DNA of 64,000 nt, taken from Sepiola atlantica (Eukaryota; Mollusca; Cephalopoda; Sepiida; Sepiolidae). Numbering within the stretch: position 1 is the first letter of the stretch; each line of letters opens with the position of its first letter. The stretch lies in assembly GCA_963556195.1 (NCBI GenBank), contig OY744532.1, forward strand, positions 75,611,847-75,675,846. Reading direction: 5' to 3'. The translations under genes and the position numbers were made by a program. Of this stretch, positions 11,243-22,554 are shown piece by piece. A model generated the notes under the pieces. That model searched no databases and was not told the origin of the DNA. It saw only the letters and a list, made by a program, of their open reading frames with translations.

Positions 11243-11483
11243 GTAGAATACCTGCCCGTGATGGGTAAAATTAATTCCCTGAATAGAGCAGTTTGCACCA
11301 TTTGTATGTCCCCTTACAAAGATTAAAATCAAGATATAATGCTACTAAACCTTATGTATAGAATCCTTATTCCAATTTTAATCAAAATTCCATTACATGA
11401 TTTTGATTCTAGAAATAAAACGTAAGGCTTAAAAGGTTTTAAGAAGAAATTGAAATTCAGAGAATCTTGATTAAACGACCTGG
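11243..11483 (-). repeat. Dispersed repeat R1, partial minus-strand copy
   Basis: It matches the 3' half of R1: on the minus strand it contains the TTTGTAAGGGGACAT block and ends near the GGGCAGGTATTCT terminus. It directly abuts the foldback at 11073. Confidence 0.65.
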
Positions 11484-12990
11484 TACTTTTAAAGTGAAAT
11501 GTAGAGTCTGTTCTCCAGATGCAGTGATTATAGAAAAGGAATGACCTTAGGGTCAGCTAAAACCCTATATGAAAAATAAACGGTTGCTTGGTTAGCTTAA
11601 TAGCGTGACATTTCCAGCTCCACACTTTTCCCAATGGTATTAACGAATGATTTGAACAACTTAGATTTCACAGGATTTAAACTCAGCATGAACGATTCCA
11701 TAGTCTTGCATGGTATCCATTAGGTCAGTCATGCACCCCTGATGAATATTTTTATTTACAGTATGCAGAAAAGAAAGTACTGACATCCCTTTCCTTATAC
11801 AATGAACTATTCTGAGGCGCATATCGACGGCAATGATGCTAGCCTCTCGGAGTACGAGTACAACCAGGTCGTTTCCCCGTATACATTACAAGCTAGTTAC
11901 TCAACTCGTAACTACCTATTGAATTGTTCACTTACAATAATAAACTCTTTTATTTGTATATCGACAGTTGATATTATTAAATACTTTCGGATAACATTGC
12001 AAAATGGTGACAATTATTCTGAATGTGATTGGCTTTTATTGCAGACGTGTCATTTAAATTTTTTTTCACCATTATATGCACGTGAGATTATAGCTAAAAA
12101 AAAAAAAGAAGAAACAAACTTTGTCGCAATCGGTTTAAATGGTGGCCTCTTTTGGAGGGAGAAAGTCGGGTAATTGAACACAGTATATTTGATTGGATTT
12201 GAACTTGATAGAGATGATTCCATGGTCAACCATGACTAAATCATATTGACACCGGTTCCAATCATATCACGGCTCACCATTTGAGAATACCATATTCTAA
12301 AAAAAAAAAAAAAAAAAAAAAATGAAGCTCCACACAGGTGTATAAATATGTATCAGTCGTGCTGGGAAGCATATAACCGGCGACAGACTAACGTCCTGTT
12401 GTATGGATGATTTGGGCCATCTGTTTGACTTAATATTAGAAGACTGGGGATAAGTACTTTCTGCATCTCTTCCAGACTATAAATAAATAGCTAGAGAAAA
12501 TTGCATCAAAGAACCAATGACTGACATTGTCTTTAAAAAAACAAAAAAAAACTGAGAAAACTGTAGAATCATTGATGCGATTATTTTTCTAATAAGTATT
12601 GTTATCTACCTACACGTTGGTTACGAAAGAATGTGTGGTTAGAGATCCTTGAACTGGAACCGTAACACCTAAGATTTGTATATTTAAAAAATATTAGAGG
12701 TGTACGGTGTAGATATTTTTCCCTTGTAGATAGAATAGCACCGATGCATTATATATTAGACTAGCAAAAATATGCGAATGGAGGGAACATGTTTTTGCTA
12801 ACCTGATATGATGATATGATGAGATAATGAACAAATACTACACTGACCTCCAAAGGAGGAGGTAACGACTGAGATTATGGTATGATGACGAAAAAGTAGT
12901 TAATACATGGAGGGATGATATCATGACAACAGAACAAATACTATACTACCCACCTCCATTAAAAGATAATACAATAGATGAAATCATTTT
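11484..12990. other. Unique AT-rich stretch with possible U2-head scraps
   Basis: No gene is recognised; the frame at 11802-12173 shows no domain. Near 12828 (GAACAAATACTACACT) and 12936 (GAACAAATACTATACT) are 16-mers resembling the complement of the U2 branch-recognition region, each followed by ACCTCC. They may be chance or eroded SINE heads. An A24 run lies near 12300. Confidence 0.35.
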
Positions 12991-13030
12991 TTTTTTCATT
13001 TAAAAATATCTAGCCATAAAAAGCATTATT

Positions 13031-13062
13031 TGGCTAAGATCAAAGTGTAGTATCTGTTCTCA
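13031..13062 (+). mobile_element. Solo U2-head fragment
   Basis: TTGGCTAAGATCAAAGTGTA then GTATCTGTTCT matches U2 snRNA nt about 16-47, the region containing the branch-site recognition motif GTAGTA. Unlike the SINE copies, it does not continue into the SINE body. It is either a 3'-truncated SINE or an independent U2 fragment. Confidence 0.6.
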
Positions 13063-13280
13063 GCATCCCAGCGACATCAGACGTTTCTCTAGCGACGAAA
13101 ATATTGTGTATATATAAGAAATTATAACAATGCAAAATTACAACTGTATATTACAGAATATTAATTTATTAGGAGCTCTTTATAAAATAAATATGCAAAT
13201 TAAGAAGATCTAAAACTGTTTGTGGGCATTTGAATCTACTATATAAGGCATTTCAAAATATTATGTAGTATCATAGAATT

Positions 13281-13649
13281 CACACGCTAGGAAGTAAGTG
13301 TAGTATCTGTTCCGATGGATACTGCACCCCTATAGACGGGTGTCGTCTTGTCCTTCGGGACTTGATTCCACCTGTCTGTGGGTTTGTCCTGTGCAGTTCT
13401 AGGAGGTCTACCCTCCCAGGCTTCGCCTCCCCTCTTTGGGGAGGAGTAAGTTTATTGCTTACTGCTTGAGGCGCCCCTACCGGGGAATGCCGACGGGGCT
13501 GCCCAGGCAATTTTTAAATGGCCAGAGTGCTCACCTCTCGAGCGCTGGCTTTTAACCCCACTTACTCGACCCAAGCTGTGGTCACATCTTACTTGTGGGA
13601 GTAAGATAAAACTGGCCTTGTGCCTAACTCCTGCAGAGGAGTAAATAAA
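13281..13649 (+). mobile_element. U2-headed SINE, copy 3, with 12-bp target-site duplication
   Basis: It is flanked by TATCATAGAATT at 13269-13280 and again at 13650-13661, an exact 12-bp duplication. The first 16 nt of the head are not U2-like (CACACGCTAGGAAGTA). The sequence then joins the U2 region at AGTGTAGTATCTGTTCC. The body is complete through GCCTAACTCCTGCAGAGGAG and ends GTAAATAAA. The exact duplication shows the whole unit, odd head included, was inserted as one piece. Confidence 0.95.
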
Positions 13650-13933
13650 TATCATAGAATTAAATAAGCACAACCTGTTTTGATGTTAATATACTTAGGA
13701 AATGGAAAAAAAACTTTAGCATTTATTCATTTAGATTAATGAAGTTATTGAACAATTTCATGTCTGTCTGTGTTCATAATTATATTGAATTATTTTATTT
13801 TTTCATTGAATACAATACGATAATATGGGGTCGGTCATGGCCTTCACATCTTAATGGAGGTTGTGGTTCGGTGCAGGACATAGGGTTCCTCATTCACTAT
13901 CAGGTAATGTTGGGTATTCCTGCTAATGGTGTG

Positions 13934-13986
<53 letters not shown>
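13934..13986. repeat. TA microsatellite
   Basis: A pure TA run ends in a short TG run and abuts the foldback at 13998. Confidence 0.95.
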
Positions 13987-13995
<9 letters not shown>

Positions 13996-13997
13996 AT

Positions 13998-14121
13998 GAA
14001 AATGACAAACGAAAAAATGGTTAAAGTGCAGGAAAAAAACAAAAACAAGAGATTTGACCGATCAAATCTCTTGTTTTTGTTTTTCTCCTGCACTGTAACC
14101 TGTTTTCTGTTTGTCATTTTT
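13998..14121. repeat. Foldback, near-perfect 60-bp arms with almost no loop
   Basis: The centre is GATTTGACCGATCAAATC near 14059. Arms run GACAAACGAAAAAATGG and AAAACAAGAGATTTGA outward, with complements on the other side. The sequence just past the right arm, TTTTGTCCACCACAGCATTT, resembles the outer end of the PLE terminal repeats near 24740 and 60180. It is therefore probably an inverted pair of PLE ends. Confidence 0.8.
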
Positions 14122-14204
14122 CACACATTTTGTCCACCACAGCATTTAATTTTCATGAATTATCGTGTACCTTACCCCATATATATATATATATTATTGC
14201 AATT

Positions 14205-14345
14205 TCTCGTGGCCGCGTGGGTATAGATGTTAGCCTCGTTATTCTAGTCTGAATCTACGAACTTCATGCGACTGCTTGCAACCACCACTCTTGCACTGAT
14301 GAGGGTAGAAAACCCTAAACTATATTATCTGTAGGTATAAAAACA
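14205..14345 (+). repeat. Possible tRNA-derived SINE remnant
   Basis: GTGGCCGCGTGGGTA near 14210 resembles a tRNA A box region. No acceptable B box (GGTTCGANTCC) follows at the usual distance, so this is weak. Confidence 0.25.
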
Positions 14346-14394
14346 CTTTACTATTTAAAAAAAATATTTTACTATATGTATATATACACAAACA

Positions 14395-14937
14395 TATGTT
14401 AGGTATGTTGTATATTTATATGTACAGGATTCGCTCTTAAAATAATTAACTGATCATTATGAATTTTGAGACACAACTACTAGGGGTAAGGGATTAAAAT
14501 GTGGACTATATTTAATTTTAGGCAAAGGGGGTGGAAGACCTTTCATGAAAATTCAGATACCTCTGATTCTTGTGAAATTTTAACAATAGGTATTGGACAT
14601 CAATTAATAAATATTCTCCAAATTTCAGTTTCTTTGAAGTATTTTGAAAAGGTTTAAGGGGCCATGATATTGGCAAAACCACCCATTTGAAAATTCAGAT
14701 ATTTCAGATTTGCATTGAATTCGTAGACACCAATTAAGTAAAATCCCCTGAATTTCAATTTCTTAAGGACACTCGCTAAAGCTGTTAATTTTAGACATTT
14801 TTTAGAATTGAAATAAGTATTCTAGATATAAGGTTTTGTAGCATTATATCTTGATTTTAATTTTTGTAAGGGGATATGAATGTGCAAAATGTTCTGTCTG
14901 GGAAGTAATTTTAGTCATCCTGGGATGGGTATGCTTC

Positions 14938-14940
<3 letters not shown>
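14395..14940 (+). repeat. Dispersed repeat R1, near full-length copy
   Basis: It runs from ACAGGATTCGCTC through ATCATTATGAATTTT to GGGATGGGTATGCTTCC, then into a TA tract. It is the longest R1 copy and the best guide to the family limits. There is no reading frame. The start is preceded by TA/GTATATA sequence in most copies. Confidence 0.8.
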
Positions 14941-14980
<40 letters not shown>

Positions 14981-15666
14981 CTTTTTAGTTATATCCCAAT
15001 GACAAAATCAATCCATCACCATAATTTTTATTTATTCATTCTTCTCAATTTCCTCATTTTTCGACTTCGACGAATACCTGTATTTTTGTCCTTTGTCTTA
15101 CAAATAAGATTTCTATCTATTTTTTTCTTCCAATTTTTTTAATTTTTTCATATCTGACGCACATTTCACAGCTCAGTCAAGAAAAATATATAGTTTTTAT
15201 TTTAACATCGCTGATCATCAGAGAATGTGTTCGTTTAATAGTAATGGGGAAAAAAAACATCAATACAGAAGAAAGGAAGATGAGAAAAGCCCAAGAAGAA
15301 AGCTTGATAAAAAACATGAAAAAAACTCAAATCAAAAGTTGGCATACATCCCCCCCCCCCTCCTCCAAGGGCGTTTCACTTGAAACTTGAAACGATTTTC
15401 AAATCGTTATATAGGATTCAAAATCAGCCGAGCAAGTCTCAACTAACTTTTTGCAAAAACAGGACACCGATGAAAAAAAAAAAAACCCTCCACAAAACAT
15501 TGAAAATCCCAATTAATAAAATATTGTTAAACCTACAGTTGAATAATAATGATTAAAAAATTTAGATACAACATAAAATCTTAATACGAAAGTAAGGTTA
15601 GCCTGAAATGTCATTGAACGTAAATAGCATGATCGCAATCACACAGATTTTATTATATATATTATT

Positions 15667-15815
15667 CCACAGACGTACCATGGTTCAATTAAAACGGGTA
15701 GACCGTTACTGTTTAGAAAAGGCCCTTAAAACCCGTTTCAAATCCTCAAGTTTACGGTCATTTTCTAAACAGTAAAGGTCTATCTGTGTCAATAAAACCA
15801 TGGTACGTCTCTGGA
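15667..15815. repeat. Foldback with about 52-bp arms
   Basis: The left arm has AGACGTACCATGGTTCAATT and GACCGTTACTGTTTAGAAAA. The right arm has TTTTCTAAACAGTAAAGGTC and ACCATGGTACGTCT. The loop on the minus strand reads CTTGAGGA then TTTGAAACGGG, a possible hammerhead core that lost stem II. Confidence 0.75.
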
Positions 15816-16116
15816 ATATGTAATGTATGTTTTTCAATAAATAATTTGTATTTTAGCTCTTGCATTTTTACGATCGAGCACTTTATTGATTTCTTTTCAA
15901 CGTACCCCGACGCACTATACAGCCCCCTGTTGTGGCCGATTTTTATATTGTTTATACAGATAATATATATACATATATATATATATAGTTTTCAGGTTCG
16001 ATTATTTTTGATAGGAATTCGAATCAGAGAGCTCTATGTCCGTTCAAACAGAGCATGAATAAGTTATGAGGTTGAAAAAGACTAGATATACATTCGGATT
16101 GTACACATTCAAAGCT

Positions 16117-16143
16117 ATTTCGACCGTAACTAGGCCTCCTTGG
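16117..16143 (-). ncRNA. Hammerhead-like core in left arm of PLE A
   Basis: On the minus strand: CCAAGGA, GGCC, TAGTTAC, GGTC, GAAAT. Stem II pairs with one G-T wobble. It is the partner of the motif at 18002-18028; the two differ at stem position 2 yet both still pair. Confidence 0.5.
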
Positions 16144-16757
16144 ATGTGTTTCCAACCACAATTCAAACCCCAAATGGAAGAATTTTAACACCTTTATATA
16201 TTTTAAAATAAAGAATAAAATAAAAAAATAGAAAAATAAAAAGAATTTCAACGATATTCTATTTACTGATTGGTCTCTATAATATAGAAGGGATGGGAAG
16301 GGGTGATTATGTTAATTAATAAATCAGGGTGGTGGCATTAACGGAGTATAAAAATATGTAAAATCAAAGTACAAAAATAAATTAGGTTTTCTATTTTTAC
16401 AAGAAGTCAATCCTCGATTTAAAAGGTGGATATAACTGATCATGATTAAAACCTAAATGTGTCCGTTTAAAAGAATAAGAATTTAAAAAAAATTATGTTA
16501 CAATGCGAAAGTTTGGATTAAATTCTAGATTGCGAATGGTATACGTTTAAAAATTAAATTTATTACGTTTTTAAAAATTAAAATACGGAAATTACGATTA
16601 AAATAGGTACTACAACTGCACACGATTAAAAAATGTTTTATTATATGACGATGAATTAAAAGTATGGTGAAGTTAATATAGGTTTTATTTACAAAAAAAA
16701 AAAAATAAAATAAAAAAAAATAATAATAATAAAATTTTAAAATAAAAAAAAAAAATA

Positions 16758-17720
16758 TTACAGGGTAGTTATTTTAAATTTGTGACGGTGTCTACATTTT
16801 GCCAATAATTCGTCCCTTTTATTTAAGATATTGTTGTCTGCATATTTTAGGATTCTAATTTTTTCTTCCAGACATAGATTGCATCTATGTCTGAAACCCC
16901 TCGGAGTTCTTGACTTACATAATATAGACCACTCAATTATTGGTTTTAATCCTATATTTTTTAGAAACCACACATGCTTAGCTAATTCGGTTTTATTAGT
17001 GATATTTGGATTAGAGAACGAATGTTTATGTGTGTAAAAGCGTTGCTTCCATTTGCCAGCCGATATTCCTATATATACTTTTCTATCATTTGTATTCTCT
17101 TGTGGATAAATTGTGGCTTTGTACACTACATTATCTACATTGCAGTTTCCTTTCAGCGGGCAGTTGCTTTCAATACGACAATTGCATTTTTTCTCCTTGT
17201 CCTTACTTTTGTTAGTGGTTGTTTCCAAAATCTTTTTATTGTGAGAAGTGATTATGTTCATGTTTTTTGTACACGAGTAACTAATTTTTACCGTTTTACG
17301 GTTGAATGTTTTATATAACGGGTTACTTTTGGTGAAATGCTTGTCCAATAAATTTAAGAATGTTCTACCAATATTAATATTGGATAGTTGACAGAATGAA
17401 GGGTTGAACCAGATAATTCTCCGTCCTCTGTTCCTAGGTTTGCTTTTATTTGTATCTTCAACATATCTTAATTTTTCCTTAAAACCACTGTTTCCTAATG
17501 CATTATCGAATGTATGTTTACTTGCGTTTAAAATATTTATATTGGATGATAGTTTGTTAATTCTAGTATTTATTGTTTTTTGGAATATGTTTAATAATGC
17601 ATTTAGGGTGATTGGATTTTACGTTTATGTATATAGGAGTTTGATTGTCCTTGGTATATGGTTTGAAAGTTTCTTCTTTTAAATTTAATGTAATATCAAG
17701 GAAGTTTACTTCAAGTAAAC
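16758..17720 (-). pseudogene. PLE A polyprotein remnant: RT C-terminus and GIY-YIG endonuclease
   Basis: An uninterrupted minus-strand frame runs from about 17580 to 16758. It starts after a reverse-transcriptase C-terminal part (SNINIGRTFLNLLDKHF), then NPLYKTFNRKTVKISYSC. A cysteine-rich linker follows (CNCRIESNCPLKGNC). Next is the GIY-YIG core with VYKATI and KVYIGISAGKWKQRFYTHKH, then WSILCKSRTP and a C-terminal CNLCLEEK...CRHRHK. The family uses this nuclease to nick target DNA. Upstream, the matching RT text (FKPYTKDNQTPIY, SNHPK) continues in another frame. An extra A in a run near 17582 explains the shift. No start codon and no RT catalytic core are present. It is not functional. Confidence 0.9.
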
Positions 17721-18001
17721 TTAATAAACCTAATTTATTTTTGTACTTTGATTTTACATATTTTTATACTCCGTTAATGCCACCACCCTGATTTATTAAT
17801 TAACATAATCACCCCTTCCCATCCCTTCTATATTATAGACCAATCAGTAAATAGAATATCGTTGAAATTCTTTTTATTTTTCTATTTTTTATTTTTCTAT
17901 TTTTTATTTTTCTATTTTTTATTTTTCTATTTTTTATTTTAAAATATATAAAGGTGTTAAAATTCTTCCATTTGGGGTTTGAATTGTGGTTGGAGACACA
18001 T

Positions 18002-18028
18002 CCGAGGAGACCTAGTTACGGTCGAAAT
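18002..18028 (+). ncRNA. Hammerhead-like core in right arm of PLE A
   Basis: CCGAGGA (18002-18008), GACC (18009-18012), TAGTTAC, GGTC (18020-18023), GAAAT (18024-18028). Stem II is perfect and starts directly at the core, as in known hammerheads. The second core base is C instead of T, which should weaken activity. Hammerheads in PLE terminal repeats are established for other eukaryotes. Confidence 0.55.
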
Positions 18029-18078
18029 AACTTATGTGTACAATCCGAATGTATATTTAGTCTTTTTCAACCTCATAA

Positions 18079-18085
<7 letters not shown>

Positions 18086-18117
<32 letters not shown>

Positions 18118-19050
18118 CAATAAAAGATTTCAGGAGTGAGTCGAATCTTTTAAAATTTCAGGTGTCACAGTTAAGCGATTGGGTTGCCAACCCCACAGTC
18201 CTGGTTGACCCTATGTATCTGGCTAAGTGACCCATTATGATATCTCCGATCTGTGAAATTCGTACGGACACTGCTAATATGATTGGAAATGTTTACGGCT
18301 TTCCTATTTAGGTACAAATGTACCTGAACTCTGTTCTTTCAATTAGACGGTGGGATTGAGGCGCCGCCGTGTCTGGGTGGAGAAACGAAAGGCCGTACTT
18401 TTAATTTCTCTTTAATTTCTACTTTAGTCCAGTTTTTACATTCCAATGAGATCAGATTGTACTTAAACGCCCAATGGGTGTCATTGGTCACTGCCATCCC
18501 CTACCCCTCCTGTTTTGGTACGACCTTACCTGTTGGCGGACGACATTACAACAAAGTCGGTTAAATAGACTCCCTTTTCATATTCAACCGTTCTGTCCTT
18601 GTCTTTTCTTTTCCTTTCTTTTCCATTTTTTTTTTTTTTTTTTTTTTCTATTTTCGAAACTGGTACAGCTTTTGAACCAGACAAAACCGACTTTTCGTTC
18701 AGTTTATTCTCAATGTTTATGTAATCAGAAGGCGAGAAAAGCAGACAAATTAAATTGATTAAATCGTTAATTTTCTATTTTTAATAAATTTCCAACAAAA
18801 AAAAAAACGAGTGAAAAAAAAAAGGCAACAAATAACTATTACCGAAGGTAAAAAAAAGTAAGTTAGGGTTAGGTTAAAAAAACAAAACGAGTTCAGTTGT
18901 GTGGACCAATACCGAAAAAAAAATTTCAACTTTCTCGTGTAATAAATAAATAAAAGTGGTTTCATTAATTTTTTTTTTTTTTTTTTGTCAGAAAATAAAT
19001 AATTTTTCATAAAAATCAGCATATGGTGAGTGTTTTTCTTGCTTTAAATG
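18086..19050. other. TA tract and unique sequence
   Basis: The stretch holds a TA run at 18082-18116, a T23 run near 18626-18648 and otherwise unrecognised sequence. Open frames here look like simple-sequence artefacts. Confidence 0.5.
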
Positions 19051-19054
19051 TCTC

Positions 19055-20052
19055 TCCTTTCTTTCTCCCCCACCCCTTGCTTTCCCCCCCCTCCTTGCTT
19101 TTTTCTTCCCCCCCTCTCCTTGCTTTTTTTCTCTCCCTCCCTCTCCTTTCTTTTCTCTCCCTCCCTCTCCTTTCTTTTCTCTCCCTCCCTCTCCTTTCTT
19201 TTCTCTCCCTCCCTCTCCTTTCTTTTATCTCCCTCCTTCTCCTTTCTTTTCTCTCCCTCCCTCTCCTTTCTTTTCTTTCTCTCCCTCCCTCTCCTTTCTT
19301 TTCTCTCCCTCCCTCTCCTTTCTTTTCTCTCCCTCCCTCTCCTTTCTTTTCTCTCCCTCCCTCTCCTTTCTTTTCCCTCCCTCTCCTTTCTTTTCCCTCC
19401 CTCTCCTTTCTTTTCCCTCCCTCTCCTTTCTTTTCCCTCCCTCTCCTTTCTTTTCTCTCCCATTCCTTTTTTTTCTCTCCCATTCCTTTTTTTTCTCTCC
19501 CATTCCTTTTTTTTCTCTCCCTCCCTCTCCTCCCTCTCCCTCCCTCCCTCCCTCTCCTTTCTCTCCCTCCCTCTCCTTGTTCTCCCCTACCTCCCTCTCC
19601 TTGTTCTCCCCTACCTCCCTCTCCTTGTTCTCCCCTACCTCCCTCTCCTTGTTCTCCCCTACCTCCCTCTCCTTGTTCTCCCCTACCTCCCTCTCCCCTT
19701 TCTTTCTTTTCTCTCCCCTTTCTTTCTTTTCTCTCCCCTTTCTTTCTTTTCTCTCCCCTTTCTTTCTTTTCTCTCCCCTTTCTTTCTTTTCTCTCTCTCT
19801 CTCCTTTCTTTCTTTTCTCTCCCCTCCCGCTCTCCCCTTTCTTTCTTTTCTCTCCCCTCCCGCTCTACCCTTTCTTTCTTTTCTCTCCCCTCCCGCTCTC
19901 CCCTTTCTTTCTTTTCTCTCCCCTCCCGCTCTACCCTTTCTTTCTTTTCTCTCCCCTCCCGCTCTACCCTTTCTTTCTTTTCTCTCCCCTCCCGCTCTAC
20001 CCTTTCTTTCTTTTCTCTCCCCTCCCGCTCTACCCTTTCTCTCCCTTCTCTC
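19055..20052. repeat. Polypyrimidine tandem array, about 1 kb
   Basis: The + strand is almost pure C and T. Successive blocks have different units: about 22 bp with CTCCTTTCTTTTCTCTCC (19130-19375); 18 bp with TTTCCCTCC; three copies of 20 bp with CATTCC; about 22 bp with TTGTTCTCCCCTACC (19570-19690); then 33 bp with CTCCCGCTCTACC (19820-20040). It reads open in five frames on the two strands because stops need purines next to T in an order the array lacks. The long frames of 287-375 codons are not genes. Confidence 0.97.
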
Positions 20053-20269
20053 CTTCCTGACTTTCATTATTATAGTAATCATTTTCAAAGTTATTTTGGG
20101 AGGTCATTCAATACACTGTCTTCTCCTAGCACAGAAATTTGTCAACTTTTTTTCTCGCTTAAGTTTCTAACTTAAACTTCTTTTTTTATTTCTAACCTTG
20201 CTCGTGTAGTTAACAGATTATTCTGCCCAACAGATTATTCTACTTTAAATACAGAACTTTACGTACTTA

Positions 20270-20612
20270 TCTACTCTTGGCTAAGATCAAAGTGTAGTAT
20301 CTGTTCCGATAGATACTGCACCCCATACTGGTATTGTCTTGGCCTTCGGGTCTTGATTTACGCCGGTCAATGGATCTGTCCTGTGCAGTTCTGGGAGGTC
20401 CACCTTCCCAGGCTTTGCCTCCCCTCTTTGGGGAGGAGTAAGTTTTATTGCTTACTGCCTGAGGCGCCCCTACCGGGGAATGCCGACGGGGCTGCCCAGG
20501 CAATTTTAAAACCCCACTTTCCCGACCCGACCTTGGGTCACATCTTACTTGTGGGAGTAAGATAAAAACTGGCCTTGTGCCTAACTCCTGAAGAGGAGTA
20601 AATCAATACTGC
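20270..20612 (+). mobile_element. U2-headed SINE, copy 4
   Basis: It starts CTTGGCTAAGATCAAAGTG then TAGTATCTGTTCC, having lost the CCTTTT stretch of the head. The body is complete, ending GCCTAACTCCTGAAGAGGAG then TAAATCAATA. TACT lies on both sides, which is too short to be a convincing duplication. It is very close to copies 5 and 7 in sequence. Confidence 0.93.
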
Positions 20613-21612
20613 AGTAGAATTCAACTTTCTGCTGAATTCGCAAGATGTTAAAATGCTTGTAGTACTAGCAATACACATGGGAAAAAAATGAAATTACTTA
20701 AAATATCTCAATGGCATACATAGAAAGAGCTTGATCATCTAAGAATGATTCTTTTTTTATTTTTTATAAATCTGCTTAAAAAAATAAGGAAGTTATTACT
20801 ATGTTTGTGCCCCCCCCCCACACACACACACACGCGGTTGGATATTTTCCTCTCTGACCATACGTTTCGTCATATTTTTATACTACTTTTTCAGTAACAA
20901 ATGTTATACCTTCTTAAAACAAAATATAAAACAATGAAATTTGCCATATAAGTGTATTTTTGTGCAAGAATTTAAAATATGCCACTGAAAATTAATGGTT
21001 TCCAAGTAATTTGCAGTATATGCATATAAATATTCTACAATACCTTAAAAATACCTTGTATCCATTAAAAAAGAAAGTTAGAGAACTCAAAGTTGAATTG
21101 TAATGTATTTTATGTACAAGAAACTGAAATCTAATGCTAGTATTTTCTTAAAATCAATACATTCTAAGATTTTCTAAATAATTTGCATAAATTGTGCAAA
21201 ATTTCCCCCCCCCCCCCAAAAAAAATTTTTTTTTTTTAAATTAAGAAAACGGCTTAATTTTCATAATTATTGGCCGATTTTGAAAATGTTAAGGCGTCGA
21301 TTTAAAAAAAAATCAAATTACTTTTAAATATGCAAACATAGGTAAATGAGTGTTGGGACAGGACTACTTTCAATCTTCCACGTACTTTACTAAAAATTAA
21401 CTTTTTATTTTGACATTTTCATTTTTCTAATTAATCAATTGAATGTGTTCACTCAGTAAACTATATTAAACAATTTTAATCTATTATCATTTATAGATTA
21501 ACATTTTCTGCTAACGTCTCCCTACCCCTATATGAGATTCTACTTGTTTAGGCAATTATGTGTGAAAAACTTGGCAGAAAGAAAAAAACAAAACATTTTT
21601 AGAATTTAGATT
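20613..21612. other. Unique AT-rich stretch
   Basis: Contains C9 then CA repeats at 20812-20834 and C13/A7/T10 runs near 21205-21236. Nothing else was recognised. Confidence 0.45.
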
Positions 21613-22022
21613 GGGGGACCAGTTTCGCATATAAATTTAACAAAATGACCTCCATTTCCGGGCCAGTCTAGCATTTTAGGGCAATTACCCCCCCCCCCCC
21701 CGATGGGAGATAAATCCTGCTTTTTTTTTTGTTATGTGAGGGGTATTATTTTTTATTTTTTTTTAAGACGATTATGTGTGGTTTTAAGAGGGGTTTTGTT
21801 GTGAGGCTTTCCATTCAAACTTAGGGTTAGTAGTAAGGTTAAAGAAAGGTTTTTTAGGAGGGAGCTTGCCACTCGGACTAAGGGTAAATATTTATAATTT
21901 GTTTTACTAACTTTTCAGCATGAAAAAGTCAAAATTATATAACTGCCTATAAAGACTAGAATGTTCCTGAAATAGGTGATCATTTCATATTAAATTTATA
22001 TGCGAAACTGACCCCCCCCCCC
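21613..22022. mobile_element. MITE-like element with about 70-bp terminal inverted repeats
   Basis: The left end GGGGGACCAGTTTCGCATAT and AAATTTAA are mirrored at the right end by TTAAATTTATATGCGAAACT then GACCCCC. Similarity continues inward about 70 bp. The interior (GACGATTATGTGTGG, TTAGGGTTAGTAGTAAGG) is related to 47930-48190. No transposase and no clear target duplication. Confidence 0.65.
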
Positions 22023-22554
22023 TGCAATTTTTTTTTTTCACCAAATATTTTGGGATATTTACATGTAATCATCTACAAAAAGTAGAATCTTATTTTTTTT
22101 TTTTAATTGGTGGCTAGAACGTAATTTCTGACTACAATTAAAGTTCGAAAGTTTAGTAAACCTAAGAAAAACAGTATTTCTCGACCACAAACGCATAAAC
22201 TTTTTAATAGTCAATTTATTTGAAAAAAAATACTCTAATGCCGAGAAAAAGGTTTTTTGTTTTTGTTTTCAAAATAAAATAGTATAAACGTTTGTTTCAG
22301 TTTAAATTTTATATTATATGTATTATTAATTATATTTTCTGACTAAACATCTAAGGACATTTTCCATATTCATATTTTTATTTTTTCAAATTCGTTCTGG
22401 AATGCAAATTAACAAAAATTGCTAGCTGCTCCTGCTTACTGATACTATGACTATTTACCACTGATACTGTAAACGAAACAGTCAAATTTGCTGAAAAAGA
22501 AACTATTGTTTTCGGGTAGGGTAATTAAAAATTGATACTACAGAAAAGATAAGG

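Larger units (their letters stand above)
16056..18085 (-). mobile_element. Penelope-like element A, flanked by inverted terminal repeats
   Basis: The left arm 16056-16400 and right arm 17735-18085 are inverted copies; GTTATGAGGTTGAAAAAGAC on the left is complementary to the block ending CCTCATAAC on the right. Between them the minus strand codes for the end of a reverse transcriptase and a GIY-YIG endonuclease. PLEs are known to carry LTR-like repeats in direct or inverted order and often 5' truncations. Here the right arm overlaps the first remaining RT codons, so the copy is 5'-truncated. The right arm has a fourfold repeat of about 16 bp (TTTTTATTTTTCTA) that is shorter on the left. Confidence 0.9.

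Noticed and set aside
11802..12173. 123-codon open frame
   Set aside because: No domain, low-complexity Lys run, no repeat or splice support.
19048..20175. Open frames of 287-375 codons
   Set aside because: Polypyrimidine array; all frames encode Leu/Ser/Pro/Phe or Arg/Glu/Gly/Lys simple repeats.
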